Assembly: GCA_002734085.1 (NCBI GenBank)
Contig: NVXV01000012.1
Location: 1 to 64,000, forward strand
Reading direction: 5' to 3'
Source: Fluviicola sp.
Lineage (GTDB): Bacteria; Bacteroidota; Bacteroidia; Flavobacteriales_D; Crocinitomicaceae
DNA length: 64,000 nt
The stretch's first letter is position 1. Each line of letters opens with the position of its first letter. Made by a program: the position numbers and the translations under genes. The notes under the pieces were generated by a model that worked only from the letters and a program-made list of their open reading frames with translations, was not told the DNA's origin and made no database searches. Below are positions 42,273 to 52,356 of this stretch, one piece after another.

Positions 42273-42845
42273 ATGGAATGGTTTACAAATTTAGACTGGT
42301 TTGAACAAACGTTTTGGATAATTGCACTGATAGGCTCTTTATTCTTCACCATCATGCTTGTTGCGACATTTATAGGTGGTGACATTGATGCAGACGTTGA
42401 CGCAGATGTTGATTTTGATGTCGACGGTGGTGGATTCCATTTTTTTACCATCAAAAACCTAATCGCATTTTTTACGATTTTTGGATGGTCAGGGATTGCT
42501 GCCCTAGATGCTGATTTTGGAAAGTTTGCAACTATAGCAATAGCTACAGTGTGTGGTATTGTTATGATGTTAATTATGGCTACAATGTTCTATTTTGTTA
42601 GTAAATTAAATGATAGCGGCACACTGAATATTCAAAATGCTATAGGTGCTATAGGTGAAGTATATTTAACCGTAGGTGCTGAAAGATCTCGCATTGGAAA
42701 GGTTAGTGTTCGAATTCAAGGCTCTTTAAGAGAAATGGAAGCATTGACGGATGAAGATAAAGACCTTGAAACGGGAACAGTAGTTTCGGTGAGAGCCGTT
42801 ACTTCAAATGGAATTTTAATAATTGATCGATTAACTAATAAATAA
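42273..42845 (+). CDS. NfeD-like membrane protein, flotillin partner
   Basis: 190 residues. Two to three membrane helices (WIIALIGSLFFTIMLVATFI near 15-34, then two more around 62-110) and a C-terminal OB-fold of NfeD type (IGAIGEVYLTVGAERSRIGKVSVRIQG ... GTVVSVRAV). An acidic, Asp-repeat loop (GGDIDADVDADVDFDVDGGG) links helices 1 and 2. NfeD proteins pair with SPFH/flotillin proteins in membrane microdomain organisation. The flotillin gene follows 4 bases later, which supports that. Confidence 0.82.
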   Translation: MEWFTNLDWFEQTFWIIALIGSLFFTIMLVATFIGGDIDADVDADVDFDVDGGGFHFFTIKNLIAFFTIFGWSGIAALDADFGKFATIAIATVCGIVMMLIMATMFYFVSKLNDSGTLNIQNAIGAIGEVYLTVGAERSRIGKVSVRIQGSLREMEALTDEDKDLETGTVVSVRAVTSNGILIIDRLTNK

Positions 42846-42849
42846 CTTA

Positions 42850-44322
42850 ATGAAAACTTTATTATTACAACTTAACCTAAATGAAACAACTTCTGATATG
42901 GGAGGTACAGCACCTTTAATTGCTATTGGGTTTGCTATTCTTTTCGTTTTTGTACTGCTTTTTTCTTTTATAAAGCGTTATAAACGTTGTCCTTCAGATC
43001 AAATACTTGTGGTTTATGGAAAAGTTGGCGGTGGACAATCTGCGAAGTGTATTCATGGTGGTGCATCGTTCATTTGGCCCGTAATTCAGGATTATGAATA
43101 TTTAGATTTGACTCCTTTATCACTTGAGGTTAACTTAATAAATGCGTTGAGTAAGCAGAATATTCGTGTGAATGTTCCTTCTCGCTTCACAATCGGTGTA
43201 TCAACAGAGCCTGGTGTAATGCAAAACGCGGCGGAACGTCTTTTAGGATTAAAACTTCCAGACATTCAAGAGCTTTCCAAAGAGATTATTTTTGGTCAAC
43301 TTCGTTTGGTTGTTGCTTCTATGGATATTGAAGAAATTAACTCAGACAGAGATAAATTCCTCACGAATATTTCGAACGGTGTTGAAGTCGAATTGAAAAA
43401 AGTCGGTCTTCGATTGATCAACGTGAACATTACAGATATCAATGATGAATCTGGATACATTGAAGCACTTGGTAAAGAAGCGGCAGCACACGCAATTAAC
43501 GATGCACGTAGAACAGTTGCAGAAAAAAACAGAGATGGTTCGATTGGTGAAGCGGAGGCTTTACAAGATCAAAGAACAAGAGTTGCAAATGCAAATGCAA
43601 GAGCCGTTGAGGGAGAGAATGAAGCAAAAATTCAAGTAGCTAATTCTGACTCTGTAAGAAGACAACGTGAAGCAGAAGCAGAGAGAACTGCAGTTGCATC
43701 AGAAAAAGTGCAAATTGCGAAAGCTTTAGAGGAAGCCTATGCAGCTGAAAAGGAATCTGAAATGGCAAGGGCTGAACGCGTACGTGCATTCCAACATGCG
43801 GAAATTGTTGTCCCAGCAGAAATTGACAAACAGAAAGTAGAAATTGACGCTGAAGCAGATGCAGAACAAATCAGACGTATTGCAAAAGGTGAAGCAGATA
43901 GTATCTTATTTAAAAAGCGTGCTGAGGCAGAGGGTATCTATGAGATACTTACAAAACAAGCTGAAGGTCTTGATAGGATTGTGAAAGCTGCTGACAACAA
44001 TTCAAAAGATGCTGTATTGTTATTGATTGCAGATAAACTTCCTGAATTAGTAAAAACACAGGCTGAAGCAATTAAAAACATCAAGATTGATAAAGTCACT
44101 GTTTGGGATGGTGGAAACGGTGGTTCTGGTAAAGATGGTAAAACATCAACGGCAAACTTCCTTTCTGGATTATACCAATCTGTTCCGCCACTTCAAGACA
44201 TGTTCAATATGGCAGGAATGCAACTTCCTGATTACTTGAAGGGGAAGGATGTAACTGAAGATCAAAGTCAGAATAATGAGAATGATAATTCTAAAGGTAC
44301 CGAGGACAAACCAAAAGATTAA
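42850..44322 (+). CDS. flotillin family protein (SPFH domain)
   Basis: 490 residues. An N-terminal hydrophobic anchor (about 20-42, LIAIGFAILFVFVLLFSFI) precedes an SPFH/PHB domain. A long Glu/Ala-rich coiled coil (about 220-370, with EAEALQDQ, EAEAERTAVASEK and EKESEMARAERVRAF) drives oligomerisation. The C-terminus is polar. Like YuaG/FloT it should form membrane scaffolds affecting fluidity and signalling. Operon with the NfeD-like gene; terminator right after. Confidence 0.92.
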   Translation: MKTLLLQLNLNETTSDMGGTAPLIAIGFAILFVFVLLFSFIKRYKRCPSDQILVVYGKVGGGQSAKCIHGGASFIWPVIQDYEYLDLTPLSLEVNLINALSKQNIRVNVPSRFTIGVSTEPGVMQNAAERLLGLKLPDIQELSKEIIFGQLRLVVASMDIEEINSDRDKFLTNISNGVEVELKKVGLRLINVNITDINDESGYIEALGKEAAAHAINDARRTVAEKNRDGSIGEAEALQDQRTRVANANARAVEGENEAKIQVANSDSVRRQREAEAERTAVASEKVQIAKALEEAYAAEKESEMARAERVRAFQHAEIVVPAEIDKQKVEIDAEADAEQIRRIAKGEADSILFKKRAEAEGIYEILTKQAEGLDRIVKAADNNSKDAVLLLIADKLPELVKTQAEAIKNIKIDKVTVWDGGNGGSGKDGKTSTANFLSGLYQSVPPLQDMFNMAGMQLPDYLKGKDVTEDQSQNNENDNSKGTEDKPKD

Positions 44323-44357
44323 CCAGAGGTATTAATTAAAAAGCAAATAGTATTCTT

Positions 44358-44388
44358 AATGCAGGGTTCTTTAATCCTGCATTTTTTT
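44358..44388 (+). terminator. rho-independent terminator of the flotillin operon
   Basis: Stem AATGCAGG (44358-44365) with CCTGCATT (44376-44383), followed by a T run to 44388. It lies 35 bases after the flotillin stop. Confidence 0.87.
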
Positions 44389-44414
44389 ATACATCTACAT
44401 TTTAAGCAAAAGCA

Positions 44415-45719
44415 TTACTTCTTCCTAAAGAAAACCCTAACAGGCACTCCTTCGAAATCAAAATGCTCGCGGAGCTTATTCTCCAAAAATCTTTTGTAAT
44501 CATCCCTCACATATTGTGGCAGATTACAGAAAAAGGCAAAAGCCGGTGCGTGGGTTGGTAATTGTGAAACAAATTTGATTCTAATATATTTTCCTTTGAT
44601 TGATGGCGGAGGATTGTGTTCCATCACTTCTTGCATCACCTCATTTAACACAGAAGTTTGAATTTTTTTAACTCTATTTTCATATACACGCATCGCTGCT
44701 TCTAATGCCTTGTGAATACGTTGTTTCGTTACGGCAGAAGTAAATATGATCGGCACATCATTAAAAGGTGCCAATTGCTGACGAATCTTTGTTTCGAACT
44801 CTTTTGTCGACTTATGATCTTTTTCAATTAAATCCCATTTATTTACGAGCACGACAATTCCCTTATGGTTTTTCTCGCACATGTAATAGATATTCAAATC
44901 CTGCTTTTGAATTCCTTCCGTAGCGTCTATCATAAAGATACACACATCGGCACTCTCGATTGTTCTTACTGAACGCAAAACAGAATAGTATTCGATGTCC
45001 TCATGTACTTTCGCTTTCTTACGAATTCCAGCAGTATCAATCAACATGAAATCAAAGCCAAAAGCATTGTATCTAGTATTTACTGAATCTCTAGTCGTTC
45101 CTGAAATTGGAGTTACGATATTACGTTCCTCTCCTATTAAAGCATTTGCTAAGGAAGATTTACCAACATTAGGTTTTCCTACAATCGCAAATCGTGGTAA
45201 TTCGCTATCCTCTTCAATTGTTTTTGAAGTAAAGGTTTTTACGATATCGTCGAGTAACTCTCCAGTTCCTGAGCCATTGGTCGCAGAAACATCATAAACG
45301 TCTCCTAGTCCAAAAGAATAAAACTCTGAAGATAATCCAACTCTTTGTGTATTGTCGACTTTATTAGCCACCGTGAATACGTTCTTTTTAGATTTCCGAA
45401 GCATTGTAGCTACCGTTTCATCTAAATCAGTAATTCCTGTAGTTACATCTACTACAAATACAATTGCGTTTGCTTCTTCAATTGCAATTTCAACTTGTTT
45501 TCGAATTTCTCCTTCAAATATGTCTTCTGACCCAGAAACATATCCTCCAGTATCAATGACAGAAAAGTCGTATCCATTCCAGTCACCTTTACCATAAATA
45601 CGGTCACGCGTAACACCGCTCATCTCTTCCACAATAGCGTGACGAGATCCAACTAAACGATTAAAAAGTGTTGATTTACCAACATTTGGTCGACCGACGA
45701 TTGCAATAATATTACTCAT
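44415..45719 (-). CDS. der: ribosome biogenesis GTPase Der (EngA)
   Basis: 434 residues with two tandem G domains ([12 protein letters not shown] near residue 8 and [12 protein letters not shown] near residue 181; DTGG/DTAG, NKVD and NKWD motifs) and a C-terminal KH-like domain. Required for 50S subunit maturation. Starts 2 bases after the era stop, so the two ribosome-assembly GTPases form an operon. Confidence 0.97.
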   Translation of the reverse strand: MSNIIAIVGRPNVGKSTLFNRLVGSRHAIVEEMSGVTRDRIYGKGDWNGYDFSVIDTGGYVSGSEDIFEGEIRKQVEIAIEEANAIVFVVDVTTGITDLDETVATMLRKSKKNVFTVANKVDNTQRVGLSSEFYSFGLGDVYDVSATNGSGTGELLDDIVKTFTSKTIEEDSELPRFAIVGKPNVGKSSLANALIGEERNIVTPISGTTRDSVNTRYNAFGFDFMLIDTAGIRKKAKVHEDIEYYSVLRSVRTIESADVCIFMIDATEGIQKQDLNIYYMCEKNHKGIVVLVNKWDLIEKDHKSTKEFETKIRQQLAPFNDVPIIFTSAVTKQRIHKALEAAMRVYENRVKKIQTSVLNEVMQEVMEHNPPPSIKGKYIRIKFVSQLPTHAPAFAFFCNLPQYVRDDYKRFLENKLREHFDFEGVPVRVFFRKK

Positions 45720-45721
45720 GA

Positions 45722-46597
45722 TTAATATCCGTATTTTTTCAACTTATTTTCGTTGTTTCTCCAATCTTTGTCCACCTTCACAAAGGTTTCTAAAAAGACT
45801 TGTTTACCAACGAATTTCTCAATATCCTTTCGGCTATCGATTCCGATAAACTTTAATTGTCTTCCTTTTGCGCCAATTATAATTCCTTTTTGTGAATCAC
45901 GTTCTACTATAATTACAGCGCGAATTTTAATAATGTTTGGCTCTTCTTCGTAATCGGTCACTTCTACTTGACAAGCATAAGGGACTTCTTTCTTCAAGTT
46001 TAAAAAGATTTTCTCTCGAATTATCTCCGATATAAAAAAACGCATGGGTCGATCTGAAATAGACTCTTTATCAAAATAAGGAGGTGACTCTGGCAATAAC
46101 TCCAACAGTATTTCCATGACAGCTTCTGTATTGAAACCGTGTAATGCAGAAATTGGAAGTATACGTGCGCCAGGCAATTCTGATTGCCAATATTCCAATC
46201 GCTTGGCAACGGTTTCTTGATCTCGTAAATCAATTTTATTAACCAAACAAAGTACCGGCACCTTCAGTTGTTTGATACGTTCCAGCGTCTCTTTATGATT
46301 CATAGAGTCTTCAAAGACGTCTGTAATCAAAAGAAGTACATCAGCATCTTTCAAAGAAGCTTCCACATAACGCATCATTGCATCGTGCAATTCATATGCA
46401 GAATTAACTACCCCGGGAGTATCAGAAAAAACGATTTGATAATCTTCTTCGTTTAAAATTCCATGAATACGATGACGCGTAGTTTGTGCCTTAGATGTTA
46501 CAATAGATAGTTTTTCACCTAATAATTGATTCATCAATGTAGACTTACCCACATTTGGACTACCAACAATATTAACAAAACCTGCTTTATGTGCCAT
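45722..46597 (-). CDS. era: GTPase Era
   Basis: 291 residues. G domain with [12 protein letters not shown] (G1), DTPG (G3) and NKID (G4), then a C-terminal KH domain ([20 protein letters not shown]) that binds the 3' end of 16S rRNA. Acts in 30S assembly. First gene of the era-der operon, just past the end of the ribosomal supercluster. Confidence 0.97.
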   Translation of the reverse strand: MAHKAGFVNIVGSPNVGKSTLMNQLLGEKLSIVTSKAQTTRHRIHGILNEEDYQIVFSDTPGVVNSAYELHDAMMRYVEASLKDADVLLLITDVFEDSMNHKETLERIKQLKVPVLCLVNKIDLRDQETVAKRLEYWQSELPGARILPISALHGFNTEAVMEILLELLPESPPYFDKESISDRPMRFFISEIIREKIFLNLKKEVPYACQVEVTDYEEEPNIIKIRAVIIVERDSQKGIIIGAKGRQLKFIGIDSRKDIEKFVGKQVFLETFVKVDKDWRNNENKLKKYGY

Positions 46598-46660
46598 TGG
46601 AACTATTTATTTGCAAAATTGCGAATAATTTTTTATTTGGACTTAGGGTTAGTATAAAAG

Positions 46661-46697
46661 AAACGAGGCTGTCTAAATAAATCAGACAGCCTCGTTT
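46661..46697 (-). terminator. terminator of the ribosomal-protein supercluster
   Basis: A perfect 14-bp stem AAACGAGGCTGTCT (46661-46674) with AGACAGCCTCGTTT (46684-46697) and a 9-nt loop, 20 bases after the rplQ stop, followed on the minus strand by CTTTTATACT. It shares the GAGGCTG/CAGCCTC core with the ahcY terminator. Confidence 0.9.
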
Positions 46698-46716
46698 GAT
46701 TGCGTAAGAAGAAAAA

Positions 46717-47493
46717 CTATTTCTCTTCTTTATCGTCTTTTTTGTCATCCGCTTTATCTTCCTTCTTAGGGGCAGACTTTTTTGCTTCTGATTTTTCTTC
46801 TTTCTTTGCCTCTGCTTTAGGAGCATCCTTTTTAGGCTCTTCCTTTTTTGCTTCTGTTTTTGGCGACTCCTTTTTTGGAGTTTCTTCTTTTGCTTCCGCT
46901 TTAGGAGTCTCTTTCTTTGGAGCCTCTTTTTTAGCCTCTGCTTTGGGAGCGTCATCTTTTTTAGTATCAGCCTTAGGAGCATCGTCCTTTTTAGCTTCCG
47001 CTTTTGGCGCGTCTTTCTTCGTTTCAGTCTTCTTCTCTGCAGAAGTATCAGTAGAAGCTTTAGCCTTCGATCCACCACCTCTTCTTGAACGACGAGTAGT
47101 TTTCTTTTCTGGCTTATCAGCATTCAACATCAATTCGTTGAAGTCAACCAATTCGATCATACACATTTCAGCATTATCCCCTAATCTGTTTCCAATACGG
47201 ATAATTCTAGTATATCCTCCTGGTCGATCAGCAATTTTAGGAGCTACGTCACGGAATAATTCCGTTACAGCATCTTTGCTTTGTAAGTAACCAAATACAA
47301 CACGACGTGAATGTGTAGAATCCGTTTTTGACTTAGTCAATAAAGGTTCAACATAAACGCGAAGTGCTTTAGCTTTAGCTACGGTTGTATGAATTCTTTT
47401 GTGTTCAATTAAAGAACACGCCATGTTAGAAAGCATCGCTTTTCTGTGCGCTGACTTTCTACTTAAGTGATTTAATTTCTTACCGTGTCTCAT
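46717..47493 (-). CDS. rplQ: 50S ribosomal protein L17 with long charged tail
   Basis: 258 residues, about twice the usual length. Residues 1-122 are a normal L17 ([20 protein letters not shown], then [13 protein letters not shown] and [16 protein letters not shown]). From about residue 128 a basic bridge ([12 protein letters not shown]) leads into some 115 residues of Lys/Ala/Glu/Pro repeats, mostly variants of [10 protein letters not shown] and [10 protein letters not shown]. The tail is predicted to be disordered or a single charged helix; its role is unknown. Last gene of the alpha operon. Confidence 0.95.
   Translation of the reverse strand: MRHGKKLNHLSRKSAHRKAMLSNMACSLIEHKRIHTTVAKAKALRVYVEPLLTKSKTDSTHSRRVVFGYLQSKDAVTELFRDVAPKIADRPGGYTRIIRIGNRLGDNAEMCMIELVDFNELMLNADKPEKKTTRRSRRGGGSKAKASTDTSAEKKTETKKDAPKAEAKKDDAPKADTKKDDAPKAEAKKEAPKKETPKAEAKEETPKKESPKTEAKKEEPKKDAPKAEAKKEEKSEAKKSAPKKEDKADDKKDDKEEK
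46726..47060 (-). repeat. low-complexity KAEP coding repeats in rplQ
   Basis: Degenerate 27-36-bp units encode PKAEAKK-type heptads to dodecamers over about 330 bp. Codons vary between units, suggesting selection on protein composition rather than a recent expansion. Confidence 0.7.
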
Positions 47494-47517
47494 TTTATTC
47501 GCTTAATATCAATGTTC

Positions 47518-48510
47518 TTAATCTTTGTCTAATTTGTATTTAGACACATTCATTCCAAAAGAAAGCCCTTTTGCTTCAACTAAGTCTTCCAACTCAGTTA
47601 ATGATTTCTTACCGAAGTTTCTGAACTTCAATAAATCATTTTTATTGTAAGATACTAGGTCACCTAGTGTCTCAACATCAGCAGCTTTCAAACAATTCAA
47701 TGCACGTACAGACAAGTCAAGATCTACTAATTTCGATTTCAACAATTGACGCATGTGTAAAGATGTTTCATCAAATTCTTCTGTTTCAGATTTGATTTCA
47801 CTATCCAACGTGATACGCTCATCAGAGAATAACATGAAGTGGTGAATTAAAATCTTAGCAGCTTCTTGAAGTGCATCTTTTGGATGAATTGAACCATCAG
47901 TAATGATGTCAAAGATTAATTTTTCGTAATCTGTTTTTTGCTCAACACGGAAGTTTTCAACCGCGTACTTTACGTTTTTTATAGGCGTAAAGATAGAATC
48001 TATAAATATAGTTCCGAATGGTACACCAGAAGTCTTGTTTTCCTCAGCAGGAACGTAACCACGCCCTTTGATGATTGTCAACTCGATATCCAATTTTACC
48101 GAAGGTTCCATGTTACAAAGTACCAAATCAGGATTTAGAACTTGGAAACCAGAAGTGAATTTACCGATGTCTCCAGCAGTAAATTTATCTTGACCTCCAA
48201 CAGAGATCACAACTGTTTCTTCGTCTTGTCCTTCGATTTGTTGTTTAAAACGTACTTGTTTTAAATTCAAAACGATTTCAGTAACATCCTCTACAACACC
48301 TTTGATTGTAGAAAACTCGTGTTCAACACCTTCGATACGAATTGATGAAATTGCAAATCCTTCCAAAGAAGAAAGCAAAATACGTCTTAAAGCGTTACCT
48401 ACAGTGATACCATATCCAGGCTCTAACGGACGAAACTCGAATTGACCTTCGTGTTCGTTAGACTCAATCATGATCACCTTATCCGGCTTTTGAAAATCTA
48501 AAATAGCCAT
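47518..48510 (-). CDS. rpoA: DNA-directed RNA polymerase subunit alpha
   Basis: 330 residues. The N-terminal dimerisation domain has [20 protein letters not shown]; the C-terminal domain (about 265-330) has the helix-hairpin-helix elements [20 protein letters not shown] and [11 protein letters not shown] that contact DNA and activators. Scaffold for RNA polymerase assembly. Placed between rpsD and rplQ as in most bacteria. Confidence 0.99.
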   Translation of the reverse strand: MAILDFQKPDKVIMIESNEHEGQFEFRPLEPGYGITVGNALRRILLSSLEGFAISSIRIEGVEHEFSTIKGVVEDVTEIVLNLKQVRFKQQIEGQDEETVVISVGGQDKFTAGDIGKFTSGFQVLNPDLVLCNMEPSVKLDIELTIIKGRGYVPAEENKTSGVPFGTIFIDSIFTPIKNVKYAVENFRVEQKTDYEKLIFDIITDGSIHPKDALQEAAKILIHHFMLFSDERITLDSEIKSETEEFDETSLHMRQLLKSKLVDLDLSVRALNCLKAADVETLGDLVSYNKNDLLKFRNFGKKSLTELEDLVEAKGLSFGMNVSKYKLDKD

Positions 48511-48525
48511 ATTAATTCGTTGTTT

Positions 48526-49131
48526 TTATTTAGAATATAATTCGACGATTAATTGTTCTTTGATGTTCTCTGGAATCAACTCCCTTGTTGGAACATTCAT
48601 AACAGAACCAGCCATTTTTGCTGAATCCCAATTTAACCAATCGTAACTTTTTGTATTTGCTGCAATAGAGTTTGTAATCGCTTCAAGCGATTTAGATTTC
48701 TCACGTACACCAACTTCCTGACCAGGTTTTACACTGAATGAAGGGATGTTTACTACTTGACCATCTACAGTAATGTGCTTATGAGAAACAAATTGACGTG
48801 CTGCACTTCTTGTAGGAGCAATTCCTAGACGGTATACAACATTATCTAATCGAGACTCACAAAGGATCAACAAATTCTCACCTGTAATACCTTTCATTGC
48901 AGAAGCTTTCTTAAATAAGTTAGAGAATTGACGCTCTAAAATACCATAAGTATACTTCGCTTTTTGTTTTTCTGCTAACTGAATAGCATATTCAGATTGC
49001 TTACCACGTCTTTTATTTGGACCGTGTTGTCCTGGACCGTAAGTTCTTCTTTCCAGTGCTTTGTCTGGGCCAAAAATCGGCTCTCTAAATCGACGCGCAA
49101 TTTTTGTTTTTGGACCTGTGTATCTTGCCAT
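48526..49131 (-). CDS. rpsD: 30S ribosomal protein S4
   Basis: 201 residues. N-terminal [20 protein letters not shown], then the S4 RNA-binding domain ([29 protein letters not shown]). Lacks the N-terminal Cys4 zinc knuckle of some S4 proteins. Primary 16S rRNA binder that nucleates 30S assembly and, in several bacteria, represses its own operon. A 75-base gap to rpsK is the largest inside the cluster. Confidence 0.98.
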   Translation of the reverse strand: MARYTGPKTKIARRFREPIFGPDKALERRTYGPGQHGPNKRRGKQSEYAIQLAEKQKAKYTYGILERQFSNLFKKASAMKGITGENLLILCESRLDNVVYRLGIAPTRSAARQFVSHKHITVDGQVVNIPSFSVKPGQEVGVREKSKSLEAITNSIAANTKSYDWLNWDSAKMAGSVMNVPTRELIPENIKEQLIVELYSK

Positions 49132-49206
49132 TATTAAAATTTATTTTGAGGTACTGGGAATTAAGGCATCCTCCTTCGCCAGCTTGCTCCTCTGATTTAT
49201 TAAAAA

Positions 49207-49593
49207 TTATACTCTTCTACGTTTCGGTGGACGACAACCGTTGTGTGGTAACGGAGTAACGTCAATGATTTCTGTTACTTCAACCCCACTGTTGTGTAAA
49301 GATCTAATCGCTGATTCTCTTCCAGAACCAGGACCTTTTACAAATACTTTCACTTTTCGTAATCCGAAGTCATGCGCTTCACGGGCACACTCTTCAGCCG
49401 CAACTTGTGCAGCATATGGAGTATTCTTTTTTGACCCTTTGAAGCCCATCTTACCAGCAGAAGACCAAGAAATTACTTGACCTTGTGTGTTCGTTAAAGA
49501 AATAATGATGTTGTTGAAGGTAGCTTGAATATGCGCTTCACCAACTGCATCTACTTTGACGTTTTTCTTCTTCTTTGTATTAGACTTTGCCAT
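49207..49593 (-). CDS. rpsK: 30S ribosomal protein S11
   Basis: 128 residues. Basic Lys-rich N-terminus ([15 protein letters not shown]), core [21 protein letters not shown] and the family-typical end [13 protein letters not shown]. Located on the 30S platform, contacting mRNA near the E site. Eleven bases after rpsM. Confidence 0.98.
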   Translation of the reverse strand: MAKSNTKKKKNVKVDAVGEAHIQATFNNIIISLTNTQGQVISWSSAGKMGFKGSKKNTPYAAQVAAEECAREAHDFGLRKVKVFVKGPGSGRESAIRSLHNSGVEVTEIIDVTPLPHNGCRPPKRRRV

Positions 49594-49604
49594 TTTACTA
49601 ACTA

Positions 49605-49979
49605 TTATTTAGTTGCTTTTTTCTTATTTGCAACAGTTTTTCTTCTACCTTTTCTCGTTCTAGAGTTGTTTTTCGTTCTTTGACCACGAAGCGGCAAACC
49701 AGCTCTGTGACGAACACCTCTATAACATCCGATATCCATCAAACGCTTAATGTTAAGCTGTACTTCAGAACGAAGTGCACCCTCAACTTTAATCTCGTTG
49801 ATTGTATTACGAATTGATCCAACTTGATCATCCGACCAGTCTTCAACTTTGATGTTCTCATCGATTCCATTTGATGTTAGAATCTCAGAAGCTCTACTTT
49901 TACCGATTCCATAAATGTATGTCAAACCGATAACTCCTCTTTTGTTTTTTGGTAAATCTATACCTGCAATTCTCGCCAT
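49605..49979 (-). CDS. rpsM: 30S ribosomal protein S13
   Basis: 124 residues: [26 protein letters not shown], the helix-two-turn-helix, and the C-terminal [22 protein letters not shown] tail that reaches the P-site tRNA. Forms inter-subunit bridges with 23S rRNA and L5. Follows rpmJ by 15 bases. Confidence 0.98.
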   Translation of the reverse strand: MARIAGIDLPKNKRGVIGLTYIYGIGKSRASEILTSNGIDENIKVEDWSDDQVGSIRNTINEIKVEGALRSEVQLNIKRLMDIGCYRGVRHRAGLPLRGQRTKNNSRTRKGRRKTVANKKKATK

Positions 49980-49994
49980 AATTTTACAATTAAC

Positions 49995-50111
49995 TTATCC
50001 TTGTCGTTGTTTTAACTTCGGATTTTTTTTGTTTATAACGTAAACTCTTCCTTTTCTCTTAACGATCTTACAATCTGCAGATCTCTTTTTTACTGAAGCT
50101 CTTACTTTCAT
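49995..50111 (-). CDS. rpmJ: 50S ribosomal protein L36
   Basis: 38 residues from ATG (50109-50111) to TAA (49995-49997): it starts [17 protein letters not shown] and ends NPKLKQRQG. Of the classical zinc ligands (Cys11, Cys14, Cys27, His32) only one cysteine remains, so this is the zinc-independent form common in Bacteroidota. Lies between infA (31-base gap) and rpsM (15-base gap), the canonical position. A genuine gene despite its size. Confidence 0.95.
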   Translation of the reverse strand: MKVRASVKKRSADCKIVKRKGRVYVINKKNPKLKQRQG

Positions 50112-50142
50112 TTTTTCTCTTTTTTGTGGAGTCTCCTCCTAA

Positions 50143-50361
50143 TTACTTGTATCTAAATGTAATTCTCCCCTTAGTTAAATCATAAGGAGACATTTCAACT
50201 TTCACTTTATCTCCAGGTAGAATTTTAATGTAGTACATTCTCATTTTACCTGATATGTGTGCGGTTATTACGTGACCATTTTCCAACTCAACTCTAAACA
50301 TTGCGTTTGAAAGTGCTTCGATAATTGTACCGTCTTGTTCTATTGATGCTTGTTTTGCCAT
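50143..50361 (-). CDS. infA: translation initiation factor IF-1
   Basis: 72 residues forming one OB fold ([52 protein letters not shown]). Occupies the A site of the 30S subunit during initiation. Follows secY by 9 bases. Confidence 0.98.
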   Translation of the reverse strand: MAKQASIEQDGTIIEALSNAMFRVELENGHVITAHISGKMRMYYIKILPGDKVKVEMSPYDLTKGRITFRYK

Positions 50362-50370
50362 AAATCTCTT

Positions 50371-51675
50371 TTACATTCCGGATAATTCTCCTTGAGTTCT
50401 ACGTCCTCTCACTTTAGTACCTTCCATCAAACCGTCATAATGACGATTCAATAAATAAGATTCTATTTGTTGTAAGGTGTCTAAAACTACACCCACCATA
50501 ATCAATAATGATGTACCTCCAAAGAATAATGCAAACCCATCACCCACACCAAATTGCACAGCAAATGCTGGTAGTACGGCAATGATTGCTAGGAATACAG
50601 ATCCAGGAAGTGTAATTTTCGATACTAACGTATCAATAAAATTAGCCGTTTCATCTCCAGGTCGAACCCCAGGAATAAAACCACCATTACGTTTCATATC
50701 GTCTGCCATTTTCTTTGGGTTAATCATAATTGCAGTATAGAAATAGGTAAATATTATAATCAATACACCTAATACTAAATTATACTGCCATCCGAATATT
50801 CCAAAACTCTGTCCAGCAAACATAACTGGAACTGTCATAATTGCTTGCGCAAAGATGATTGGCATTACACCAGATGCGTTCACTTTAATTGGTAGATACG
50901 AACGTGCTCCTTGAGAAGCATCTGCACCACCTCTGGCACCTGCAACTCGTTTTGCATAGTTCATTGGTATCTTACGAACACCTTGTACGATCAGCACTGT
51001 GACCATAACAATCAGCATGAAGACAACCACTTCTATTATTACAATTAAAAATGAGTTATTCACTGTTTCTGCAACAAATGATTGTGGTAAACGAGCGATA
51101 ATACCCACGGTAATCAATAAAGAAATACCATTTCCTACCCCTCTGTCTGTGATACGTTCGCCGAGCCAAACTGCAAACATTGCACCTGCTACTAACACGA
51201 GTACCGATTGCACCCACCATAGTGGATCATTCATGAACTCAACAGGAATAGCTCCTTTTGAGTCGACATACAAACTTAAGTAACCTGGAGCTTGTACAGC
51301 ACAAATAATGATTGTTAGTATACGCGTATAGTTATTAATACGTTTTCTACCACTTTCACCTTCTGATTGCATTTTCTGAACGGCAGGAACAGCCATTCCC
51401 ATCAACTGCATGATAATCGATGCAGAGATGTAGGGCATAATTCCTAAAGCCAAGAACGAAGCATTAGTAAAACCACCACCAGAAAGAAGACCTAAAAGCC
51501 CTTCAATTGTTCCAGCATCAGCTCCTTCAGTTCCAAGTTTTGAACTATCCACACCTGGAAGTACGATAAAAGATCCGATTCGGAAAACAAGAATTAAGGA
51601 AAACGTTACAAATAACCTTTTCCTAAGTTCTTCAACTTTCCAAATATTCTTTAAATTGTCTATTAGTTTCTTCAT
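50371..51675 (-). CDS. secY: protein translocase subunit SecY
   Basis: 434 residues from the ATG at 51675 (MKKLIDNLKNIWKVEELRKR), chosen because the longer frame to 51717 would overlap the end of rplO. Ten membrane helices are expected; the plug and TM2 region (LGIMPYISASIIMQLMGMAVP) and the cytosolic loop with KRVAGARGGADASQG and GGFIPGVRPGDET are present. Forms the SecYEG channel for export, including the Sec signal peptides seen in this window. Confidence 0.98.
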   Translation of the reverse strand: MKKLIDNLKNIWKVEELRKRLFVTFSLILVFRIGSFIVLPGVDSSKLGTEGADAGTIEGLLGLLSGGGFTNASFLALGIMPYISASIIMQLMGMAVPAVQKMQSEGESGRKRINNYTRILTIIICAVQAPGYLSLYVDSKGAIPVEFMNDPLWWVQSVLVLVAGAMFAVWLGERITDRGVGNGISLLITVGIIARLPQSFVAETVNNSFLIVIIEVVVFMLIVMVTVLIVQGVRKIPMNYAKRVAGARGGADASQGARSYLPIKVNASGVMPIIFAQAIMTVPVMFAGQSFGIFGWQYNLVLGVLIIIFTYFYTAIMINPKKMADDMKRNGGFIPGVRPGDETANFIDTLVSKITLPGSVFLAIIAVLPAFAVQFGVGDGFALFFGGTSLLIMVGVVLDTLQQIESYLLNRHYDGLMEGTKVRGRRTQGELSGM

Positions 51676-51701
51676 TTGGGTAAAATAGTTTGCAAAGTTA
51701 A

Positions 51702-52148
51702 TTAGATTTCTGTACAATCACCACCTTTTGCTTCAATTCCTGCTTTTGCAGTTGTTGAGAACTTGTGAGCGGTAACTTTAACTTTTGCATTTAGTTCTCC
51801 TCTTCCAAGGATTTTAACCATTTCTCTATTCCCGAGTAATCCGTTTTCACGTAATACTTCAGGATTGATTTCAGTTAATTTTTTTCTATCTACTAAAGAT
51901 TGAATAATATCTAAGTTGACAGCTTTGTACTCTTTACGGTTAATATTTTTAAAACCGAATTTAGGTACACGTCTTTGAAGAGGCATTTGACCACCTTCAA
52001 ATCCGATTTTCTTACTGTAACCTGATCTTGATTTCGCTCCTTTGTGTCCGCGCGTTGAGGTACCACCGTATCCAGAACCCTGACCACGCCCAATGCGTCG
52101 TTGGCTTTTTACGGAACCCTTTGCCGGAGTTAAATTATTTAGATTCAT
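51702..52148 (-). CDS. rplO: 50S ribosomal protein L15
   Basis: 148 residues from ATG 52148 ([12 protein letters not shown]), the family-typical start; an ATG nine bases upstream also exists. The Gly-rich N-terminus ([20 protein letters not shown]) and the C-terminal [20 protein letters not shown] are present. Late 50S assembly protein. 26 bases before secY. Confidence 0.97.
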   Translation of the reverse strand: MNLNNLTPAKGSVKSQRRIGRGQGSGYGGTSTRGHKGAKSRSGYSKKIGFEGGQMPLQRRVPKFGFKNINRKEYKAVNLDIIQSLVDRKKLTEINPEVLRENGLLGNREMVKILGRGELNAKVKVTAHKFSTTAKAGIEAKGGDCTEI

Positions 52149-52168
52149 TGCTTTCAATTTTTAAGGTT

Positions 52169-52345
52169 TTACTCAACTACTTCTACTAAGTGTCGAACTT
52201 TTGCCACCATACCAAGAATTTGAGGAGTTGCCTCTTTTTCTATTGTATGGTTTAATTTTCTTAATCCTAATGCCTTAATCGTGTCTTTCTGACGTTTCGA
52301 ACGTTTAATAGCACTTCTAACTTGCTTTATTTTTATTGTAGCCAT
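52169..52345 (-). CDS. rpmD: 50S ribosomal protein L30
   Basis: 58 residues from ATG (52343-52345) to TAA (52169-52171). It starts [16 protein letters not shown], has the L30 motif [14 protein letters not shown] and ends VRHLVEVVE. Lies between rpsE (11-base gap) and rplO (20-base gap), its conserved place in the spc operon. Confidence 0.95.
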   Translation of the reverse strand: MATIKIKQVRSAIKRSKRQKDTIKALGLRKLNHTIEKEATPQILGMVAKVRHLVEVVE

Positions 52346-52356
52346 TTCGAAATTTA

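Noticed and set aside
42375-42434. Possible short tandem DNA repeat (GACGTTGACGCAGATGTTG region)
   Set aside because: It is explained by the Asp-rich loop of the NfeD-like protein; codons differ between units, so it is not a DNA-level microsatellite.
46587-47123. 178-residue frame rich in Lys, Arg and Leu overlapping rplQ and era
   Set aside because: It is a frame-shifted reading of the low-complexity rplQ tail and the terminator; the L17 frame has clear family motifs.
49132-49206. 75-base gap between rpsD and rpsK as an S4 autoregulatory site
   Set aside because: Only weak GAGG...CCTC pairing is visible; it does not support a defined pseudoknot or operator.
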